The notes beneath the pieces are model-generated. The model worked only from the letters and a program-made list of their open reading frames with translations, did no database searches and was not told the DNA's origin. Made by a program: the position numbers and the translations under genes. Of a stretch of 64,000 bases of DNA, positions 26,931-35,918 are shown piece after piece; the first letter of the stretch is position 1; every line of letters starts with the position of its first letter. Source of the stretch: Opacimonas sp002292215 (GTDB lineage: Bacteria; Pseudomonadota; Gammaproteobacteria; Enterobacterales; Alteromonadaceae); NCBI GenBank assembly GCA_943846745.1, contig OX044360.1, positions 558,001 to 622,000 on the forward strand. The letters run 5' to 3'.

Positions 26931-26962
26931 GGGTAGTGTTTTCCTTGTATATATCATTGGCG

Positions 26963-28180
26963 TTATTGACAGACTTCACGACGATCAAAACCTAATGTAT
27001 CCAAATCAGTAATGGGGTGCATAAAGCCTTCTTGGGGTGCACGCGCGACCAACCCTAACGGGTGAGTAAGTTCGATCGGCATACGCAGTTGACCATTGTA
27101 ATCTCTAAAGGTTAGTTTACGGCCTTTATATGCAGCAAGTTGAAACGACTCACTACGTAAAAATGTCGCTAATTGAGTTGGATCAATAGATTGTGTTTGT
27201 TGCACGCTATAAGCAATAGCACGTACTGCAACATACGCATCATAATCTTGGTGCTGCATAGTACGGGCATGTTGGTCATAAAAACGATTTTGTAATTGCT
27301 TAGCTCCCCATTGTTCAATACTCGGATGCCAAGTGTCAGCAACTAATCCAGCCGTACCGATAACGGGACGAGGATAATAAGTATTGTAAGGCACATATTG
27401 CCCAAAACGCTGATGAGTATCAGCGACCACCACGACATCATAAGGACGAGAAGTTTGAGTAAACAAGGGAATGTCTTGGCTCACGGTGCGGCGTAAGTCC
27501 GTATCGAAAGTCCATTTTTTGGACGCTTCAATCTTTAATTTGTAACGCTTGGCGGTCCGTTCAAATGAGGTTACCCAACGGTCATCTTCAGGGGTATCAC
27601 CATCAATCAAAAAGACGCGATTTAGTCGTTTACTCAGTAACCATTGACCTAACGCATCAGTAATTTGCGCATTACTTGGCGTGGTATGCAATAACATTTG
27701 TGTGCATTGGCTTTGGCGTAGGGAGTTATCACGATTACTGATATTGATGAGCAAATGAGGGGTGCTTAATGTTGCGTTATAAGCAAGCAGCTGCTGCAGA
27801 TAAGGACTCGCTAAATCGCTGAGTATCAAACCTGCCTGGGGTAAATGCTTAGTCCAATCTATGCGCGATGTTGTCACATTTGCTATATCGTGAAGATGGA
27901 TGGGATGTAATGTGTAGTGCTGACCTAAAAACTTACCCGTTGTATTACTATCGCTTATGCCAAGTGCAGCGCCAGCTATGCCGGCATCGTCAGGCTCAAC
28001 TAATAATGGATTAATAGCATAATTTGTCAGGTCGTTATGCGAAAGATGATAGATTTTAACATCAATGTCCGCAGCATTAATGCTAGCTGAAACAATGAAA
28101 AGTATGAAGCACAATACCATGAAGAACGGGCCAAGCAGACTAGGTTTAAGGCTGTTATACACTGCACATAGTTTTAACAT
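26963..28180 (-). CDS. ABC substrate-binding protein, PQQ-alcohol-oxidation associated (PedA/LutA-like)
   Basis: A 405-residue protein with an N-terminal hydrophobic signal (about residues 17-36, ASINAADID at the cleavage zone) and a branched-chain-amino-acid-type periplasmic binding fold (VFLIDGDTPEDDRW, YDVVVVADTHQRFG, YDAYVAVRAIAYSV). This family is the binding protein found in PQQ-dependent alcohol oxidation loci. It is the first gene of the operon with the propeller, ATPase and permease, and is divergent from cytochrome c550. Its ligand is not established by the sequence. Confidence 0.85.
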   Translation of the reverse strand: MLKLCAVYNSLKPSLLGPFFMVLCFILFIVSASINAADIDVKIYHLSHNDLTNYAINPLLVEPDDAGIAGAALGISDSNTTGKFLGQHYTLHPIHLHDIANVTTSRIDWTKHLPQAGLILSDLASPYLQQLLAYNATLSTPHLLINISNRDNSLRQSQCTQMLLHTTPSNAQITDALGQWLLSKRLNRVFLIDGDTPEDDRWVTSFERTAKRYKLKIEASKKWTFDTDLRRTVSQDIPLFTQTSRPYDVVVVADTHQRFGQYVPYNTYYPRPVIGTAGLVADTWHPSIEQWGAKQLQNRFYDQHARTMQHQDYDAYVAVRAIAYSVQQTQSIDPTQLATFLRSESFQLAAYKGRKLTFRDYNGQLRMPIELTHPLGLVARAPQEGFMHPITDLDTLGFDRREVCQ

Positions 28181-28398
28181 TTAATCACTTACCTCTTATC
28201 AACATGTAAAAAGTTCCCAACACTCGTTCTTGTATTTTTAACAAAATATCAATAATTTAGCATCTAATAAAACGTTTTTCATACTAAAGGATGGGAAACG
28301 CCGAAGCTAAACTAGGCTAAAGTAGAGTTAGAGATTTGTTAATAATTATGTATATTACTTTTAACATATTTATATAATCATTCAGAGGATAATCAATA
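28181..28398. promoter_or_regulatory. Divergent promoter region of the ABC and cytochrome operons
   Basis: The 218-base gap separates the ABC operon (-) from cytochrome c550 (+). It contains three CTAAA units at 28284, 28307 and 28317. The last two are 10 bases apart, one helical turn, and could face one protein. On the minus strand TTCCCATCC appears at 28289-28297, resembling TTCTCATCC in the alcohol dehydrogenase promoter. Both are weak, unproven candidates for binding by the response regulator of the cluster. Confidence 0.3.
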
Positions 28399-28833
28399 AT
28401 GAAACTATCACTAAAATTGAGCGCACTGACGCTAGCCTTAGCATTCTCTGCGAATGTGTTTGCCCATGGTGCGGTAACGCCACAAGCGATCGATACATCG
28501 ACAATTCCACAATTAGGTGAAGAATGGGCTGATACTAATCCGTATCGTGACGTTGATGGTGACACCAAATCAGAAATTATCCGTGTTGGGGCCTCTGCTT
28601 ACAATCAAAACTGTGCGCGTTGTCATGGTCTAGAAGCTATCAGCGGTGGTATTGCGCCAGATCTACGTTATTTGGCGTCTGATTTTGATGGTGATGAATG
28701 GTATGTTTACCGTGTGAAAAATGGTGCCGTGAGAAATGGTGCTGTATACATGCCTAAAATGACAGAGCATTTATCACAAGAAGCATTGTGGGCGGTACGT
28801 TCATTTGTAGAATCTGTTGCAGTGGCACAATAA
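28399..28833 (+). CDS. Cytochrome c550, alcohol oxidation electron acceptor (PedF/ExaB-like)
   Basis: A 144-residue secreted cytochrome c. The signal peptide ends at ANVFAHG, and the single heme site is CARCHG with a Met ligand in VYMPKMTEH. The short size and position beside a quinoprotein alcohol dehydrogenase fit the cytochrome c550 family that takes electrons from PQQH2. It is followed after a few bases by a MoxJ-like gene. The stop codon lies in a perfect hairpin, GCACAA-TAAT-TTGTGC (28825-28840), which may shape expression of the downstream gene. Confidence 0.88.
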   Translation: MKLSLKLSALTLALAFSANVFAHGAVTPQAIDTSTIPQLGEEWADTNPYRDVDGDTKSEIIRVGASAYNQNCARCHGLEAISGGIAPDLRYLASDFDGDEWYVYRVKNGAVRNGAVYMPKMTEHLSQEALWAVRSFVESVAVAQ

Positions 28834-28834
28834 T

Positions 28835-29755
28835 TTGTGCAGGCTAAGGTTTTACAAGTTAAGTGCAGTAAAGTTCAACACACTTTTCTTTAGTATGGTG
28901 AGCCTATGTCTATTGAGCATGTGTGTTGCTAACGTCACTCATGCTCGTTCACTTGACGATATCAACGAATCTAAATACATCGTTATCGCGGTGTATGACA
29001 ATTATTTACCTTTTTCTGCACGGGTGGAAGGTGTACCGACAGGAATTGATGTTGATATTGCTACCCATATTGCAAAAACAATGAACGTAGAGTTACGTTT
29101 AAAGTGGATGACCGCTGACGAGTCCACTGAGGATGATTTACGCAATAATTTATGGAAAGGGCACTTTTTAGATAAAACCAAAGCAGATTTAATGTTGCGC
29201 GTACCCTATGACAAAGATTACACGTTAAAAAGAGATGATGTTGGTTTGTTAGTTCACGAACAAGTACATATGTTTGCACCATATCATACTGAAACATGGA
29301 AAATCGTGTTTGATCAGTCTCGCTTAGCAGATGTACCGACCATGGCTTTATTTCAATATCATCCAATCGGGGTAGAAATTGATTCGATCCCGCAATTTTA
29401 TTTAATGTCGGCGTTTCGTGGCAGTATGGCCAAAAACACACGTCAATTTGATACTTTAGCGTTGGCAGTTAAAGGCATGCAAACAACTAAAGTCGATGCA
29501 GTGATGGGCTTGCGTTCGCAAATCACCGCTTTTCACCATACTCTCGATCCTAAACAATACCAACTCGCGAATAATTCATTTCCTTTATTAGGCAAACAAA
29601 AGTGGGATATCGGTATGGCAGTTCAAACGGATTATCGCGCATTAGGCTACGAGGTAGGGGATATTGTGGGTGCAATGGTTAAAGACGGAACGTTAGCGAA
29701 AATTTTTGCGGCACACCACGCCGAATATGAAGTACCGGCTTATTACACAGAGTAA
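28835..29755 (+). CDS. MoxJ-like quinoprotein-associated periplasmic binding protein
   Basis: A protein of about 306 residues with a signal peptide (LFFSMVSLCLLSMCVANVTHA) and an SBP3-type amino-acid-binding fold (VIAVYDNYLPFSA, GIDVDIATHIAKTM, ADLMLRVPYDKDY). This is the family placed beside cytochrome c and quinoprotein dehydrogenase genes, as MoxJ/XoxJ. XoxJ may help activate the dehydrogenase. The start is uncertain: TTG at 28835 keeps a positively charged n-region, ATG at 28895 removes it, and an in-frame TTG at 28817 overlaps the cytochrome gene. Confidence 0.78.
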   Translation: MCRLRFYKLSAVKFNTLFFSMVSLCLLSMCVANVTHARSLDDINESKYIVIAVYDNYLPFSARVEGVPTGIDVDIATHIAKTMNVELRLKWMTADESTEDDLRNNLWKGHFLDKTKADLMLRVPYDKDYTLKRDDVGLLVHEQVHMFAPYHTETWKIVFDQSRLADVPTMALFQYHPIGVEIDSIPQFYLMSAFRGSMAKNTRQFDTLALAVKGMQTTKVDAVMGLRSQITAFHHTLDPKQYQLANNSFPLLGKQKWDIGMAVQTDYRALGYEVGDIVGAMVKDGTLAKIFAAHHAEYEVPAYYTE

Positions 29756-29968
29756 GCGGTTCTACCTATTCCCATAAAATTAGTCAGCCCCTCATCATAT
29801 TCTCATCCTAATGGATGAAAAAATTCACTCCAGGGTCTGATAGGTTTATTTATTACAGACCTTTACTATAGTTATTAACTTGCCATTAACATACTTCGCT
29901 GAAGCATGCCATGGTAACTATTCGCAAGGTGTAAGACACACTAATTATAATTTCATGAGGAAATGAGA

Positions 29969-31756
29969 ATGATAAATAAAGGTAAAGCAAAGGTTCTTTC
30001 TTTATCGGTGTTAGTTGCTTTAGCATTTACAGGTTCAGCCAATGCCCAAGTTACTGACAAAGATATTTTACAAGACCACTTAACAACTGACGAAATCGTC
30101 ACCAATGGTTTAGGTCTACACGGCCAACGTTTCAGCACACTTGATACCATTAATACTTCTACTGTCGAAGATATTCGTCCTGTATGGGCATTCTCTTTGG
30201 GTGGTGAAAAACAACGCGGTCAAGAATCCCAGCCAATGGTCAAAGATGGCGTAATGTACATTACCGGTTCATATTCTCGCGTGTTTGCGATTGATGCTCG
30301 TTCAGGTGAAGAGTTATGGCAATATGATGCACGTTTACCCGATGGCATTATGCCATGCTGTGATGTTATTAACCGTGGTGTAGCTTTATATGGCGACTTA
30401 GTGATTTTTGGTACCTTAGATGCCAAACTTGTCGCACTTAATAAAGACACAGGTAAGGTGGTATGGAAGAAAACCGTAGAAGATTATAAAGCCGGTTACT
30501 CTATCTCTGCAGCGCCTATTATCGTTAAAGGTAAAGTCATTACTGGTGTAGCGGGTGGCGAATTCGGCGTGGTTGGTAAAGTGCGTGCGTATGACGCCAC
30601 TAACGGTCAACTCGTATGGGAACGCCCAACGGTTGAAGGTCATATGGGCTATCTAGTTAAAGATGGCAAGAAAGAAGAAAATGGTATTTCAGGTGGCGCA
30701 CCGGGTAAAACTTGGCCAGCAGATTTATGGAAATCAGGTGGCGCAGCGCCATGGTTAGGCGGTACATATGATGCTGATACTGACTTGTTATTTTTTGGGA
30801 CGGGTAACCCTGCACCGTGGAATTCACATTTGCGTCCGGGGGATAACTATTTCTCATCTTCACGCTTAGCGATCGATCCTGATACGGGTAAAATCGTGTG
30901 GCATTTCCAAACAACGCCACATGATGGTTGGGATTATGATGGTGTAAATGAAGTTATTTCGTTTGATTATAAAGAGCAAGGTAAAACGGTAAAAGCAGTT
31001 GCGACAGCTGACCGTAATGGCTTCTTCTATGTCTTGAATCGCGAAAATGGTGACTTTATTCGTGGCTTCCCATTTGTCGATAAAATTACATGGGCTAAAG
31101 GCTTAGATGCTAAAGGTCGCCCAATCTTTGATGATGCTAATCGTCCAGGAAATCCGGCATCATCGGGTGATGGTAAAAAAGGGAATTCGGTTGTTTCTGC
31201 ACCCTCATTCTTAGGTGGTAAAAATTGGCAACCTATGGCGTTTAGCCAAGATACTGGCTTGTTTTATGTCCCTTCAAACGAGTGGGAAATGGAAATCTGG
31301 AATGAACCAACAGCCTATAAAAAAGGTGCAGCGTATTTAGGTGCTGGGTTTACAATTTCAGCAATGAACGATGATTATATTGGTGTATTGCGTGCTATTG
31401 ACCCGAAAACCGGTGAAACCGTATGGCGTCATAACAACTACGCACCTTTATGGGGTGGTGTTTTAGCCACTGCGGGTAATTTAGTGTTCACGGGCACTCC
31501 TGAAGGATATTTAATGGGCTTTAATGCCAAAACAGGTGAAGTCGTTTATAAGTTCAATACTGGTTCAGGTATTGTCGGATCGCCTGTCACTTGGGAAATG
31601 GACGGTGAACAATATATTTCAGTCTTATCTGGCTGGGGTGGTGCAGTTCCATTATGGGGCGGTGAAGTGGCTAAACGTGTTAAAGACCTAAACCAAGGTG
31701 GCAGCGTTTGGACATTTAAACTTCCTAAAAAGTACGCACAATTTGCGAAAAACTAA
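29969..31756 (+). CDS. PQQ-dependent alcohol dehydrogenase, likely lanthanide type (PedH/ExaA family)
   Basis: A 595-residue secreted quinoprotein with a signal peptide ending at SANAQV and an eight-bladed propeller with W-motifs such as GEELWQYDA and GKVVWKKT. The vicinal disulfide Cys130-Cys131 (MPCCDV), found over the PQQ in this family, is present. The active site reads HDGWDYDGVNE with Asp322 followed two residues later by Asp324. That second Asp is the extra carboxylate seen in lanthanide-dependent enzymes. ATG at 29969 has AGGA at a good distance; an ATG at 29963 is an alternative. It should oxidise short alcohols to aldehydes in the periplasm, passing electrons to cytochrome c550. Confidence 0.93.
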   Translation: MINKGKAKVLSLSVLVALAFTGSANAQVTDKDILQDHLTTDEIVTNGLGLHGQRFSTLDTINTSTVEDIRPVWAFSLGGEKQRGQESQPMVKDGVMYITGSYSRVFAIDARSGEELWQYDARLPDGIMPCCDVINRGVALYGDLVIFGTLDAKLVALNKDTGKVVWKKTVEDYKAGYSISAAPIIVKGKVITGVAGGEFGVVGKVRAYDATNGQLVWERPTVEGHMGYLVKDGKKEENGISGGAPGKTWPADLWKSGGAAPWLGGTYDADTDLLFFGTGNPAPWNSHLRPGDNYFSSSRLAIDPDTGKIVWHFQTTPHDGWDYDGVNEVISFDYKEQGKTVKAVATADRNGFFYVLNRENGDFIRGFPFVDKITWAKGLDAKGRPIFDDANRPGNPASSGDGKKGNSVVSAPSFLGGKNWQPMAFSQDTGLFYVPSNEWEMEIWNEPTAYKKGAAYLGAGFTISAMNDDYIGVLRAIDPKTGETVWRHNNYAPLWGGVLATAGNLVFTGTPEGYLMGFNAKTGEVVYKFNTGSGIVGSPVTWEMDGEQYISVLSGWGGAVPLWGGEVAKRVKDLNQGGSVWTFKLPKKYAQFAKN

Positions 31757-32055
31757 CTTTCATTTATAACTGAAGGTATGGTGAAAGCCTCGGTAAGAAA
31801 TCGTATTTCTTCCGAGGTTTTTTTGCGTGTAACAACATAATAAACGCGCCAAATAATTGTTATAAAAATGTCAAAAATCATCCCAAAGTAGGAAGTTTTT
31901 AAATCCATAGAGTAATAGTAGTGAATGCTGAACGAGCGCACTATGGTTTTGTAAATTTTAACTAGTTAATTAGAAATCATGCAATTTTCAATTAACACTG
32001 ATTATTAGGTTGCTCTTTTATCCGCGGCCTATCTTAACTATGAACCGAGGTAATT
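31757..32055 (+). promoter_or_regulatory. Intergenic region between alcohol and aldehyde dehydrogenase genes
   Basis: The 299-base gap holds a strong terminator in its first 70 bases, then an AT-rich stretch that should contain the promoter of the aldehyde dehydrogenase gene. A ribosome site (GAGG) stands just before the ATG at 32056. I see no further gene or repeat in it. Confidence 0.5.
31788..31824 (+). terminator. Intrinsic terminator after the alcohol dehydrogenase gene
   Basis: A 13-bp stem, CCTCGG plus AAGAAAT paired with ATTTCTT plus CCGAGG with one bulged T, has a 3-base loop and is followed by seven T. It lies about 30 bases after the dehydrogenase stop codon. Confidence 0.92.
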
Positions 32056-33576
32056 ATGATCTACGCAAATCCAGGGAGTGAAGGCTCCGTAGTAACGTTT
32101 AAAGCGAAATACGATAACTTTATCGGTGGCAAATGGGTTGCCCCTGTTAAAGGTGAATATTTTACCAATACCACGCCTGTTGATGGCAGTGATATATGTC
32201 AAATTGCACGTTCTACAGCTGAAGATATCGAGCTTGCCTTAGACGCAGCGCATGCTGCAAAGGACGCGTGGGGAAGTTCATCAGTTACCGAACGATCAAA
32301 TATATTATTGAAAATCGCGGATCGTATTGAACAAAACATCGAATTGTTAGCGGTTGCTGAAACTTGGGATAACGGAAAAGCTGTGCGTGAAACAATTAAC
32401 GCGGATATTCCTTTATTTGTTGACCATTTCCGTTATTTCGCAGGTTCAATTCGTGCCCAAGAAGGGCACATGTCACAGATTGATGACAACACTGTCGCCT
32501 ATCATTTCCAAGAACCATTAGGTGTAGTGGGTCAGATTATCCCTTGGAACTTCCCATTATTAATGGCTGCTTGGAAAATTGCCCCGGCTCTTGCTGCAGG
32601 TAACTGTATTGTTATGAAACCTGCGGAACAAACCCCAGCAAGTATCATGGTTATGCTTGAGCTTATTGAAGATATCTTACCAGCAGGTGTACTTAATGTG
32701 GTCAATGGTTTTGGTAAAGAAGCCGGTGAAGCATTAGCGACGTCGACTCGTATTGCTAAAATCGCCTTCACAGGTTCTACGCCAGTAGGTGAGCACATCC
32801 TTAAGTGTGCCGCAGAAAACATGATCCCATCAACCGTAGAATTAGGTGGTAAATCGCCTAACATTTTCTTCGAAGATATCATGAATCAAGAAGATGCATT
32901 TATTGATAAATGTGCTGAAGGGTTTGTATTAGGTTACTTTAACCAAGGCGAAGTCTGTACTTGTCCATCACGTGCGTTAATACAAGAGAGCATCTATGAC
33001 AAGTTTATGGAACGCGTACTTGCCAAAACCAAAGCCATTAAACGTGGTAATCCATTAGATACTGATACGATGGTCGGCGCGCAAGCCTCTGGTCAGCAAT
33101 ATGAAAAAATCTTATCGTATATTGATATTGGTCGTGCTGAAGGCGCTGAAGTCGTTACCGGTGGTGAAAAAGAAATGATCGACGATAGCCTTGATACTGG
33201 GTATTACGTACAGCCAACTATCCTTAAAGGGGATAACAGCATGCGTGTATTCCAAGAAGAAATTTTTGGTCCAGTTATCGCTGTTACTACGTTCAAAACG
33301 GAAGAAGAAGCATTAGCGATTGCCAATGATACTCAATTTGGTTTAGGTGCAGGTCTATGGACACGTGACTCTAACCGTGCTTATCGTGTTGGTCGTAAAA
33401 TTGAAGCTGGACGTGTTTGGACTAACTGTTATCACTTATATCCTGCTCATGCAGCATTCGGTGGTTACAAAAAATCCGGTATCGGTCGTGAAAACCACAA
33501 GATGATGCTTGATCATTATCAACAAACCAAAAACTTATTAGTCAGCTATGACATTAACCCATTAGGTTTCTTCTAA
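32056..33576 (+). CDS. exaC: NAD-dependent aldehyde dehydrogenase (ExaC-like)
   Basis: A 506-residue aldehyde dehydrogenase. The NAD and catalytic residues are visible: TPVGEH, the base in VELGGKSPN and the nucleophile Cys301 in FNQGEVCTCPSR. The EVCTCPSRAL pattern and the FGGYKKSGIGRENH end are those of the ExaC/AldB type that oxidises acetaldehyde and other short aldehydes in the cytoplasm. It should act on the aldehyde made by the quinoprotein upstream. It stands alone between two strong terminators, so it can be controlled separately. Length is normal for the family. Confidence 0.92.
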   Translation: MIYANPGSEGSVVTFKAKYDNFIGGKWVAPVKGEYFTNTTPVDGSDICQIARSTAEDIELALDAAHAAKDAWGSSSVTERSNILLKIADRIEQNIELLAVAETWDNGKAVRETINADIPLFVDHFRYFAGSIRAQEGHMSQIDDNTVAYHFQEPLGVVGQIIPWNFPLLMAAWKIAPALAAGNCIVMKPAEQTPASIMVMLELIEDILPAGVLNVVNGFGKEAGEALATSTRIAKIAFTGSTPVGEHILKCAAENMIPSTVELGGKSPNIFFEDIMNQEDAFIDKCAEGFVLGYFNQGEVCTCPSRALIQESIYDKFMERVLAKTKAIKRGNPLDTDTMVGAQASGQQYEKILSYIDIGRAEGAEVVTGGEKEMIDDSLDTGYYVQPTILKGDNSMRVFQEEIFGPVIAVTTFKTEEEALAIANDTQFGLGAGLWTRDSNRAYRVGRKIEAGRVWTNCYHLYPAHAAFGGYKKSGIGRENHKMMLDHYQQTKNLLVSYDINPLGFF

Positions 33577-33611
33577 GCCCAAATAAGTAACGAGTTATGC
33601 AGTAATAATCG

Positions 33612-33658
33612 AATGGTGGCTTAATATGATAATGAATATTGAGTCACCATTTTTTTTC
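33612..33658 (+). terminator. Intrinsic terminator after the aldehyde dehydrogenase gene
   Basis: A 16-bp stem (AATGGTGGCTTAATAT paired with ATATTGAGTCACCATT, with two G-T wobbles) and an 8-base loop are followed by a T-run. It ends transcription about 35 bases after the gene. Confidence 0.9.
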
Positions 33659-33680
33659 ACTTTTAATAAGGTTTATATCC

Positions 33681-35828
33681 ATGCACATCATCGCTTTGCT
33701 TAGTCGAGTATGTTTATTGATATTAATCTTAATGTGTGTGTATGTGCCTGAAGTCTTTAGCAAAGAAGGGGATGTCACACATATTCCTGCCGATATCGAA
33801 GCGATATTTCCAACCGCGACACGTATTGGCACTCGAGATCCTGAAATTCCAGTTATTCCCGTTTATCAATTAAATCAACTTTTAGGTTATGTGTTTGAAT
33901 CCAATGATTTTGTTGATTTTATGGGGTTTGCCGGAGAGCCTATTAATATCTTGATTGGCCTGGACCCGCAAGGTGTTATGAAAGGGTTAAAGATCCTGCA
34001 GCACAATGAACCGATATTTGTATATGGGCTAGGACAAGCGCCATTCGTTGATTTTGTTAATAAATATAAAGAACATTCGATTCGAGAGCGCTTTATCATT
34101 GATAGTGCTGATCAAAGTTCTGCTAATTCAACGTATTTTGATGGAGTAACCAAAGCAACCGTGTCGGTATTAGTTGCCAACGATACAATTATTTCCTCTG
34201 CGCTAAAAGTCGCTAGGGCAAAATTAGATGGCTTTATTGCGCCAAGCAATATGATGCTAAAACCGAGTATTGGACCAGTTGAAACCTTGTCATTTGCACA
34301 ATTACTTGAGCGAGGCTTAATTACCCATTGGCAAATGCCATTAAATGAGGTGTTAGCAGACCAAACCTTAGAGAGTGAAGTACTCAGTGCGATTTCCGAT
34401 ATTGAACCTGAAACTGGACAGTTTGTGGATCTGTATTTAGCATTTATTAATATTCCTATAATAGGTAAAAATGTATTAGGTGAACAAGAGTTTGCGCGCT
34501 TACAAGAAAACCTTAAGCCAGGTGAGCATGCTTTATTAGTGTTCAGCAATGGCGATTATTCTTATGTTAGCGAAGAATTTATACCCCAGACCATTCCCAC
34601 ACGTTTATCTTTAACGCAAAGTGGCTTCCCGACGGATATTCGAGATATTGATTTTTATAGTTATTATGAACCGAGTTTTGCTATTCCGCTGCCTGAATAT
34701 CAAGATATACATGTATTACGCTTAAAATCACAGTCAGGATTTGAGCTAAGTCGGGAAATGACGTTGGGTATTGGTGTAAACTACAAAGCGTCTTTTTTTG
34801 ATGTACAGCAACATTTATTTACTCGCGAGATGACGTTATCAGATAGCTTATTTATGCTCAACCCTGATGCCATAAACAGTGAACCAAAGCCATTATGGAT
34901 GCGGATCTGGGAGGATAGGGCTGGCATTATCGCAATAACGTGTTTATACCTCATTGGGATCAGTGTGCTGTTTGTCAAACAAACTGCGTTAGTCAAACAT
35001 GAAAAACTAACACATTGGATCCGCGGTGGTTCGATGTTATTTGTGTTATTTTTTATCGGTTTTTATGCCCAAGGTCAGCTTTCGGTAGTCAACATCTATA
35101 CATTATTACTCGCCTTATATAACGGTTTTAAGATCCAAGTGTTTTTACTCGACCCTGTGATATTCATTTTATGGGTTTTTGTCTTTATAAGCTTATTTAT
35201 TGTTGGACGTGGTTTGTACTGTGGCTGGCTATGTCCTTTTGGGGCACTGCAAGAGTTTGCTGGGTTACTCGCTAAAAAACTCCGAATAAAACAAATTAAA
35301 ATCAAACCCCAACAGCATAAATGGGGTCAGACCCTAAAATATTTTATTTTACTAGGATTGCTCGTTAGTGCGTTTTTCTCGTTAAATGTTGCTGAAAAAC
35401 TGGCAGAAGTTGAACCCTTTAAAACATCCATTACATTACATTTTGTGCGGACATGGCCTTTTGTGGTTTACGCTGTATTGCTACTGTTACTCAGTATGAA
35501 AATTCATAAAGTGTATTGCCGATATTTATGCCCATTAGGTGCGGGCCTTGCTATTGTTGGCCGGTTCCCACTCTTTAAGTTGTTGCGTAGACGTGATGAA
35601 TGTGGCACTCCATGTCAATTATGTAAAACCAAAAAATGTGATATTGATGCCATCAATAAAGACGGTAGTATTGATTATGGTGAATGCATTCAATGTCTTG
35701 AGTGTGTTGTGACAATCGAAAACCCTAATCTGTGTGTGATTGATAAATACAAAGATAAAAAGGTAAAGGCAAATAAACCAGCTTCATCGATTCAAGCCAG
35801 CGATGTCATTGTGGTTCAGCCATTGTGA
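33681..35828 (+). CDS. NosR/NirI-like FMN-binding, polyferredoxin membrane protein
   Basis: A 715-residue membrane protein. A signal/anchor helix (residues 1-27) is followed by an FMN-binding domain with the pattern YFDGVTKATVS, whose Thr is the likely covalent flavin site. Five or more helices lie around residues 405-620, and two CxxxCP motifs (YCGWLCPFG, YCRYLCPLG) frame them. A C-terminal ferredoxin part (CGTPCQLCKTKKC, CIQCLECV) should hold 4Fe-4S clusters. This is the NosR/NirI architecture. No nosZ or other denitrification gene is near, so it more likely moves electrons across the membrane for the alcohol-oxidation system. ATG at 33681 has AAGG upstream; a TTG at 33639 is an alternative. 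Confidence 0.83.
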   Translation: MHIIALLSRVCLLILILMCVYVPEVFSKEGDVTHIPADIEAIFPTATRIGTRDPEIPVIPVYQLNQLLGYVFESNDFVDFMGFAGEPINILIGLDPQGVMKGLKILQHNEPIFVYGLGQAPFVDFVNKYKEHSIRERFIIDSADQSSANSTYFDGVTKATVSVLVANDTIISSALKVARAKLDGFIAPSNMMLKPSIGPVETLSFAQLLERGLITHWQMPLNEVLADQTLESEVLSAISDIEPETGQFVDLYLAFINIPIIGKNVLGEQEFARLQENLKPGEHALLVFSNGDYSYVSEEFIPQTIPTRLSLTQSGFPTDIRDIDFYSYYEPSFAIPLPEYQDIHVLRLKSQSGFELSREMTLGIGVNYKASFFDVQQHLFTREMTLSDSLFMLNPDAINSEPKPLWMRIWEDRAGIIAITCLYLIGISVLFVKQTALVKHEKLTHWIRGGSMLFVLFFIGFYAQGQLSVVNIYTLLLALYNGFKIQVFLLDPVIFILWVFVFISLFIVGRGLYCGWLCPFGALQEFAGLLAKKLRIKQIKIKPQQHKWGQTLKYFILLGLLVSAFFSLNVAEKLAEVEPFKTSITLHFVRTWPFVVYAVLLLLLSMKIHKVYCRYLCPLGAGLAIVGRFPLFKLLRRRDECGTPCQLCKTKKCDIDAINKDGSIDYGECIQCLECVVTIENPNLCVIDKYKDKKVKANKPASSIQASDVIVVQPL

Positions 35829-35918
35829 TAAAACTGACCTACTAAAGTCGTAGCTTAATAGCTAGGCATTTACTTTATATTAACAAACGTTGTAAACACT
35901 AAAAAATGATCCTTTGAT

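Noticed and set aside
28281..28330. Sequence resembling the tail of a cyclic-di-GMP (GEMM) riboswitch upstream of cytochrome c550
   Set aside because: It has GGGAAACGCC and CTAGGCTAAAG-like pieces but lacks the conserved upstream half of the motif and the pairing of its stems, so I treat the likeness as chance.
29061..30920. Long antisense open frames over the MoxJ-like and alcohol dehydrogenase genes
   Set aside because: They have no homology-like motifs or ribosome sites and lie wholly within strongly supported genes on the other strand.
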